Source: Bacteroides sp. (lineage in GTDB: Bacteria > Bacteroidota > Bacteroidia > Bacteroidales > Bacteroidaceae). Taken from it: a stretch of 36,830 nt of DNA. Below the pieces are notes generated by a model. That model did no database searches. It had not been told where the DNA came from and worked only from the letters and a program-made list of their open reading frames with translations. Below, in pieces: positions 32,954-36,830 of this stretch. The stretch's first letter is position 1, and each line of letters begins with the position of its first letter. The position numbers and the translations under genes are program-made. The stretch spans positions 1-36,830 of the forward strand of contig SUXX01000023.1 of assembly GCA_015060735.1 (NCBI GenBank). The letters run 5' to 3'.

Positions 32954-35929
32954 TTAGAATGTTAAGTTAACACCGAAGGTGAACGAACGTGCCTTAGGCA
33001 TGTAGTTACGTGGTTCGATACCTGGGTCCAAACCTGCGTTGCTGTCGCTGGCTTCACCGCGGAATATTTCCACTTCAGGGTCAAGACCCTTATAGCCTGT
33101 AATCACGAACAAGTTCTGAGCAGCTACGTAAACGCGAGCCTTGGTCAACCAACCGATGTTCTTGGTGTTGAATGTATAACCGAGAGACATGTTATCCAAA
33201 CGAGCGAATGAAGCGTCTTCTACATAGTAAGAACATACACGTGAAGATTCAGACATCTTCAGCAACATGTCGTTCTTCATAGCATTGGTACCGCTGATGT
33301 AAGTGTTGTTACCGTAAGCAGCAACCGGGTTGTTCAATACCTTGTTACCGATAGTACCACGGATGAAGAAGCTGGCATCCCAATTCTTCCAAGAGAAGGT
33401 GTTGTTCCAACCGAATGTCAAGTCAGGTTGAGCATCACCGCAGTATGTACGGTCGTCGTCTGTAATCTGACCATCACCATTAACATCTTCGATGATGTAC
33501 TTACCGTTAGCATCGATACCATTACACTTCAACATGAAGAACTGACCTACCGGACAACCTTCTTCTACTACGTGAGAAGTAACGCCTGATGCACCACGGA
33601 TCCATGGGTCACCTACGTAAACACGGTCGGTAGAATACAATTCGTTAGACAACTTGGTGATTTCATTCTTGTTGTGAGCCAAGTTCAAAGAAGTAGTCCA
33701 ACGGAAGTTCTTTGTACGGATAGCATCGAAGTTCAAAGCCAATTCAATACCCTTGTTGCTCATGTCACCTACGTTGGCAGCGATAGTACCATATACGTAT
33801 GTCGGAGTCGGTACAGAGTAGTTGTAAAGCATATCCTTAGTCTGCTTGCTATACCATTCGACGGTACCGTTCAAGCGACCCTTGAACAACTGGAAGTCCA
33901 AACCAATGTTGAACATGGAAGTTTCTTCCCACTTCAAGTTCGGGTTAGCATTCTGAGATATGGCAAATGCTGTCAAGAAAGCACCATTGCTGAAATAAGT
34001 ACCACTAGATTGGTACAATTCCAAAGACTTGTACGGAGTCAAACCGTCCTGGTTACCTGTAACACCCCAACCGGCACGCAACTTCAAGTCGCTTACCCAG
34101 TCTACATTTTCCATGAAGGCTTCCTGAGAGATACCCCAAGCTGCAGATACTGACGGGAAGATACCCCATTTGTGTTCAGCACCGAACTTAGAAGAACCGT
34201 CTCGACGTACAGTAGCTGTCACCATATAGCGTTCACCGTAGCTATAGTTTGCACGAGCAAACATAGAGATGAGCTTGTATGCATTACGTCCGGAAGTAAC
34301 ATTACCAATCTTCAAAGTGTTACCAGTTTGCAAGTTGTCAGCACCCATGGAAGTTACGGCAAAGTTAGTAACTTGTGCATATTGAGAAGCAAATTCATTA
34401 TTTTCCCAAGAATAACCAATCAAACCATTGATCTTGTGCATTTCGTCAGCACCGAATGACTTGTTGTAGTCCAAAGTCCATTCCATCAATTCACGGTTAG
34501 AAGTATTGCTTGAGCGTTGAGCCAAACCATTGTTGCCCAAACCGATAGAAGTGGTTGGGTCATCCCAACGGCTGTAGTCACTTGAAGAGCGGCTCTTGTA
34601 CAAGCTCACCTTAGCTACCAAACCGTCGATGATTTCGAATTGAACATCACCTTGACCATAGAAGTAGTTATTGCTACGACGACGGTAATTCAATTCTTGG
34701 TTCTGAATCGGGTTACCTTGGTCATATTCTGCATTGAAAGCAGTCATCCAAGTTCCATCAGGATTCTTCACCGGAAGAATCGGAGCCATGTTATAAGCCA
34801 AGATATAGTTAGTACCGTTAGGCATGTCCATATCTGTCAAAGAAGCAGAACCGGTCAAGCTGATACGCAAGCGGTCATTGATAGCACGTTGTTGGAATTG
34901 GAAACGGAAGTTGTGACGAGTCATAGAGTTGTCACGAGCGATACCGTTACGATCCAGGAAAGTATAAGAGGCACGATAGTTACTCTTTGAAGAACCACCG
35001 CTCAAAGACAATGAATGGCTCTGAGAGATACCGGTACGCATCATTTCACCGAACCAGTCTGTGTCAGCATTGTATTGGTCGAATACACTTACATCGTTGC
35101 CCAACTGTCTATTAGCATCACGCCATTCTTCAGCATTCAGCATATCAGGTTTGTTAGCAACCACGTCTGCAGTCACATAACCGTTATAGCTAACCTGAGT
35201 CTTAGAGCCAGAACCTCTTTTGGTAGTAATCAAGATAACACCACCGGCAGCACGAGAACCGTAGATAGCTGCAGAAGAAGCATCCTTCAATACAGAAATA
35301 GCTTCGATATCATCCGGAGCAACTGTTGACATATCACCACCCGGAACACCGTCGATAACGATCATCGGACCCTGGTCGTTCTGCAAGGTAGAAGTACCAC
35401 GCAAACGAATCTGAGAACCACGAGTTACGTCACCTGAACCGGAAGTAATGGTCAAACCGGCCACCTTACCTTGCAACAAGTCAGAAGCGTCGCGAGTCAA
35501 ACCTTTGTTGAACTCTTCTTCTGATACGTTAGCAACAGAACCGGTAATCTGACGACGAGTCTGGGTACCGTAACCGATGGCTACGACTTCGCCCAAGTTG
35601 ATAACTGAAGATTCAAGCTTGATGCCTACTTTAGTACGGCCACGCAACGGTTCATCTACCGTATTGTAACCTACGAAAGATACAGTAATCACATCTTTCT
35701 TGAGATCTTTTACTGTTAATGAGAAGTTACCGTCAACGTCGGTAATGACACCTGTTGTGGTACCCTTTACGATTACGTTGGCACCAATGACTGGTTCACC
35801 CAAGTCGTCGATAACTTTCCCGGTTACGGTACCTTGCTGAGCAAAGGCCATCGTACACATCAGGAAGAATGCAGACAATACTAGCACTTTCCGATGCAGA
35901 AAGGAATTAAATAAATCCTTTGTTTTCAT
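32954..35929 (-). CDS. SusC-like TonB-dependent outer-membrane transporter (susC2), active-orientation copy
   Basis: The full-length 991-residue protein starts MKTKDLFNSF, encoded outside the inverted repeat, then LHRKVLVLSAFFLMCTMAFA encoded inside it; the signal peptide is cut before QQ. Domains are CarbopepD_reg (about 32-108), plug (EVVAIGYGTQTRRQITGS, GPMIVIDGVPGGDMS; about 115-240) and a barrel ending GVNLTF. Blocks such as RYMVTATVRRDGSSKFGA and EAFMENVDWVSDLKLRAGWG are nearly identical to susC1, while extracellular-loop regions differ. This copy has the ATG and leader, so it is the one on in this orientation. The substrate is unknown; no glycan-degrading enzymes flank it. Confidence 0.93.
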   Translation of the reverse strand: MKTKDLFNSFLHRKVLVLSAFFLMCTMAFAQQGTVTGKVIDDLGEPVIGANVIVKGTTTGVITDVDGNFSLTVKDLKKDVITVSFVGYNTVDEPLRGRTKVGIKLESSVINLGEVVAIGYGTQTRRQITGSVANVSEEEFNKGLTRDASDLLQGKVAGLTITSGSGDVTRGSQIRLRGTSTLQNDQGPMIVIDGVPGGDMSTVAPDDIEAISVLKDASSAAIYGSRAAGGVILITTKRGSGSKTQVSYNGYVTADVVANKPDMLNAEEWRDANRQLGNDVSVFDQYNADTDWFGEMMRTGISQSHSLSLSGGSSKSNYRASYTFLDRNGIARDNSMTRHNFRFQFQQRAINDRLRISLTGSASLTDMDMPNGTNYILAYNMAPILPVKNPDGTWMTAFNAEYDQGNPIQNQELNYRRRSNNYFYGQGDVQFEIIDGLVAKVSLYKSRSSSDYSRWDDPTTSIGLGNNGLAQRSSNTSNRELMEWTLDYNKSFGADEMHKINGLIGYSWENNEFASQYAQVTNFAVTSMGADNLQTGNTLKIGNVTSGRNAYKLISMFARANYSYGERYMVTATVRRDGSSKFGAEHKWGIFPSVSAAWGISQEAFMENVDWVSDLKLRAGWGVTGNQDGLTPYKSLELYQSSGTYFSNGAFLTAFAISQNANPNLKWEETSMFNIGLDFQLFKGRLNGTVEWYSKQTKDMLYNYSVPTPTYVYGTIAANVGDMSNKGIELALNFDAIRTKNFRWTTSLNLAHNKNEITKLSNELYSTDRVYVGDPWIRGASGVTSHVVEEGCPVGQFFMLKCNGIDANGKYIIEDVNGDGQITDDDRTYCGDAQPDLTFGWNNTFSWKNWDASFFIRGTIGNKVLNNPVAAYGNNTYISGTNAMKNDMLLKMSESSRVCSYYVEDASFARLDNMSLGYTFNTKNIGWLTKARVYVAAQNLFVITGYKGLDPEVEIFRGEASDSNAGLDPGIEPRNYMPKARSFTFGVNLTF
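35717..35899 (-). repeat. Right 183-bp inverted repeat (5' part of susC2)
   Basis: Exact inverse of 24820-25002. Its outer end lies exactly after codon 10 of susC2, and outside it come the ATG and leader. Confidence 0.95.
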
Positions 35930-36219
35930 AATACATAGATTTAAAGGTTGATATTTAAATAAAGTTAGTTTCTCGGGGTCGAAGATATTCTAAATATTCT
36001 AAAAAACCAAAAAAAGTGAAAACAAATTATTGTCTTTTTTTCATCAAAAAAAAAGCGAATCGACTTCAACGTAAAATTTAATGGATAATTATGCTATATA
36101 CCTTTAAATTGGACGTTTGGCCTTTTTTTATCGACAACGGTTGAAAATCAAGGGAAAAAGTGAAGGAAAATCAGCCTAAAAAGGAGAAAAGGAACAACAA
36201 AAGAGTCTAAACACAGACG

Positions 36220-36227
36220 CAAATATA
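36220..36227 (-). promoter_or_regulatory. Candidate -7 box for the expressed susC-susD pair
   Basis: TATATTTG on the minus strand is an exact TAnnTTTG match, 290 bp before the susC2 ATG. No -33 TTTG is seen at the right spacing; the palindrome AATAAGC-GTAG-GCTTATT (36243-36260) occupies that position. Confidence 0.4.
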
Positions 36228-36242
36228 ATTATTTTTCATCTA

Positions 36243-36260
36243 AATAAGCGTAGGCTTATT
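36243..36260. promoter_or_regulatory. Palindrome upstream of the susC promoter candidate
   Basis: AATAAGC (36243-36249) and GCTTATT (36254-36260) form a 7-bp perfect stem with loop GTAG. It has no T-tract. It may be an operator, or a weak 3' structure of the methyltransferase mRNA. Confidence 0.4.
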
Positions 36261-36328
36261 GTATTATAAACAATTTTTAGTTTTCACAAGACAACTCCAA
36301 TAAAAGCCTATTTTAACATTTCAAAGTG

Positions 36329-36830
36329 TTACTTCAGGCAATGTACTAACACCTTCTCACCGCTTGCCAACGTGGTTGCAAACAGATAATCATCACCTCC
36401 TTCTTTCAATTTCAAACGCTTTCGAAGTTCGGCAACGGTAGCCGGGAAGTTACGGACAGTCAGATTAGCCTTTTCCAAGCTTCCCAAAAGGGTCTTCAGT
36501 TCTTTCTTCCCGAATCCGCAGACTGCTTTCACTTTGAAACAACGCCCCGGGAAATCGGGTATGAAGTATTCCGAAGTATAAAGGTGACTGCTTGTGTGAA
36601 GCTTCTGCACAGAGTAAGCTTGTGTCAACGACCGATAAGCACCCGCCTTGAGGATGGAAGGATGAGGCTCGTACAACCAAGCTCCAACCTCTGCGGCCAA
36701 AGGACAATCGGCTTGCCGTTCTTGTTCTTGGGTAAATACATCGTGACGGCTCTCGCCAGAAGACAACAACTGGACGCAATGGATGGGGATATCCAATGAG
36801 GAGCCTTCTTTTTGCAATACCAAAAGTAAC
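36329..36830 (-). CDS. Probable THUMP-like-domain methyltransferase, C-terminal part
   Basis: About 167 codons are visible, and the frame is open to the window edge, so the 5' part is missing. The stretch LYEPHPSILKAGAYRSLTQA, followed by LHTSSHLYTSEYFIPDFPGRCFKV (given in part) and NLTVRNFPATVAELRKRLKLKEGGDDYLFATT, fits the THUMP-like C-terminal domain of Bacteroidetes class I SAM-dependent methyltransferases. The SAM-binding part would be outside the window. An internal TTG at 36823 is not a credible start. Naming rests on recall of the family. Confidence 0.65.
   Translation of the reverse strand, partial: LLLVLQKEGSSLDIPIHCVQLLSSGESRHDVFTQEQERQADCPLAAEVGAWLYEPHPSILKAGAYRSLTQAYSVQKLHTSSHLYTSEYFIPDFPGRCFKVKAVCGFGKKELKTLLGSLEKANLTVRNFPATVAELRKRLKLKEGGDDYLFATTLASGEKVLVHCLK

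Larger units (their letters stand above)
24820..35899. mobile_element. Putative invertible SusC/SusD segment (shufflon), 11,080 bp
   Basis: The segment is bounded by perfect 183-bp inverted repeats (24820-25002 and 35717-35899). It contains susC1-susD1 on plus, an ATPase gene on minus and susD2-susC2 on minus, in mirror layout. Only the right end joins an ATG and leader (35900-36230). The reading frame is preserved across the repeat: the first base inside both copies begins a CTG Leu codon (LHRKVLVLS). Inversion would therefore attach MKTKDLFNSF to susC1 and disconnect susC2. Inversion itself is inferred from structure; only one orientation is seen. Confidence 0.85.
35930..36328 (-). other. 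399-bp fixed leader/promoter region of the expressed susC
   Basis: This A/T-rich stretch upstream of the susC2 ATG has no gene. It holds a candidate -7 box (36220-36227), a palindrome (36243-36260) where a -33 element would lie, and A/T-only runs near 36020-36055. It would drive whichever susC is placed next to it, with a leader of up to about 280 nt. A TAACTTTA near-match (35967-35960) is an alternative, closer promoter. Confidence 0.55.

Noticed and set aside
23577-35899. Whole region as an integrated conjugative or phage element
   Set aside because: No transfer, replication, packaging or att-site genes are seen; the recombinase sits beside inverted, not direct, large repeats, which fits an inversion locus.
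32954-35929. A polysaccharide utilization locus
   Set aside because: No glycoside hydrolase, sulfatase, SusE/F-like gene or sensor regulator is present beside either SusC/SusD pair in this window.
35960-35967. TAACTTTA as the definite susC2 promoter
   Set aside because: It has one mismatch to TAnnTTTG and no -33 element; kept only as an alternative to 36220-36227.

Overview
The window looks like a chromosomal segment from a gut-type Bacteroidales, probably Bacteroidaceae or a close relative. The evidence is two SusC/SusD outer-membrane pairs, promoters that repeatedly match the Bacteroidetes -7 consensus TAnnTTTG, an Fe-S SufE protein and an M28 glutaminyl-cyclase-like lipoprotein of Porphyromonas/Bacteroides type, a topoisomerase I without zinc fingers, and a ptb-buk pair. 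Species cannot be assigned from the sequence alone.

Region 1 (1-5400, minus strand) is the translation/transcription operon rimP-nusA-infB, followed by cvpA and the first codons of a probable sufB. Its leader, between the predicted promoter and rimP, holds an intrinsic-terminator-like hairpin that could act as an attenuator. A palindromic repeat sits between infB and cvpA. Region 2 (5470-6650, plus) has a small membrane-anchored protein and a YgjP-like metallopeptidase. Region 3 (6646-10285, minus) is topA-aroK-argB, joined by ATGA overlaps. Region 4 (10396-15475, minus) is an apparent Nudix, large TPR protein and outer-membrane beta-barrel operon. Region 5 (15612-17808, plus) has a CBS/CorC membrane protein, an Lrp-type regulator and a DUF4491-like membrane protein, ending at a strong bidirectional terminator. 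Region 6 (17840-19830, minus) is ptb-buk. Region 7 (19913-23168, plus) has a fused C26 amidotransferase/M19 dipeptidase, an M28 cyclase-like lipoprotein and SufE.

Region 8 (about 23450-36300) is the most striking part: an apparent phase-variable SusC/SusD shufflon. A tyrosine recombinase gene (23577-24719) lies 100 bp from an 11,080-bp segment (24820-35899) bounded by a perfect 183-bp inverted repeat. Each repeat covers the signal-peptide and N-terminal-domain codons of one susC. Only the right-hand pair (susC2-susD2, minus strand) is joined to a start codon and upstream leader. The left-hand pair (susC1-susD1, plus strand) begins inside the repeat with no ATG and no visible promoter. Inversion would swap which pair has the fixed ten-codon start MKTKDLFNSF, in frame. 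Both pairs end in an identical 61-bp inverted terminator. Between these terminators lie a DUF4143-type AAA ATPase gene and about 500 bp packed with short direct and inverted repeats.

The window ends (36329-36830, minus) with the C-terminal part of a probable THUMP-like-domain methyltransferase that runs off the edge. Recombinase-linked SusC/SusD inversion is known in Bacteroides. The arrangement of this locus, its passenger ATPase, the 23-bp-periodic repeat array and the secondary terminator inverted repeats are the parts most worth checking.
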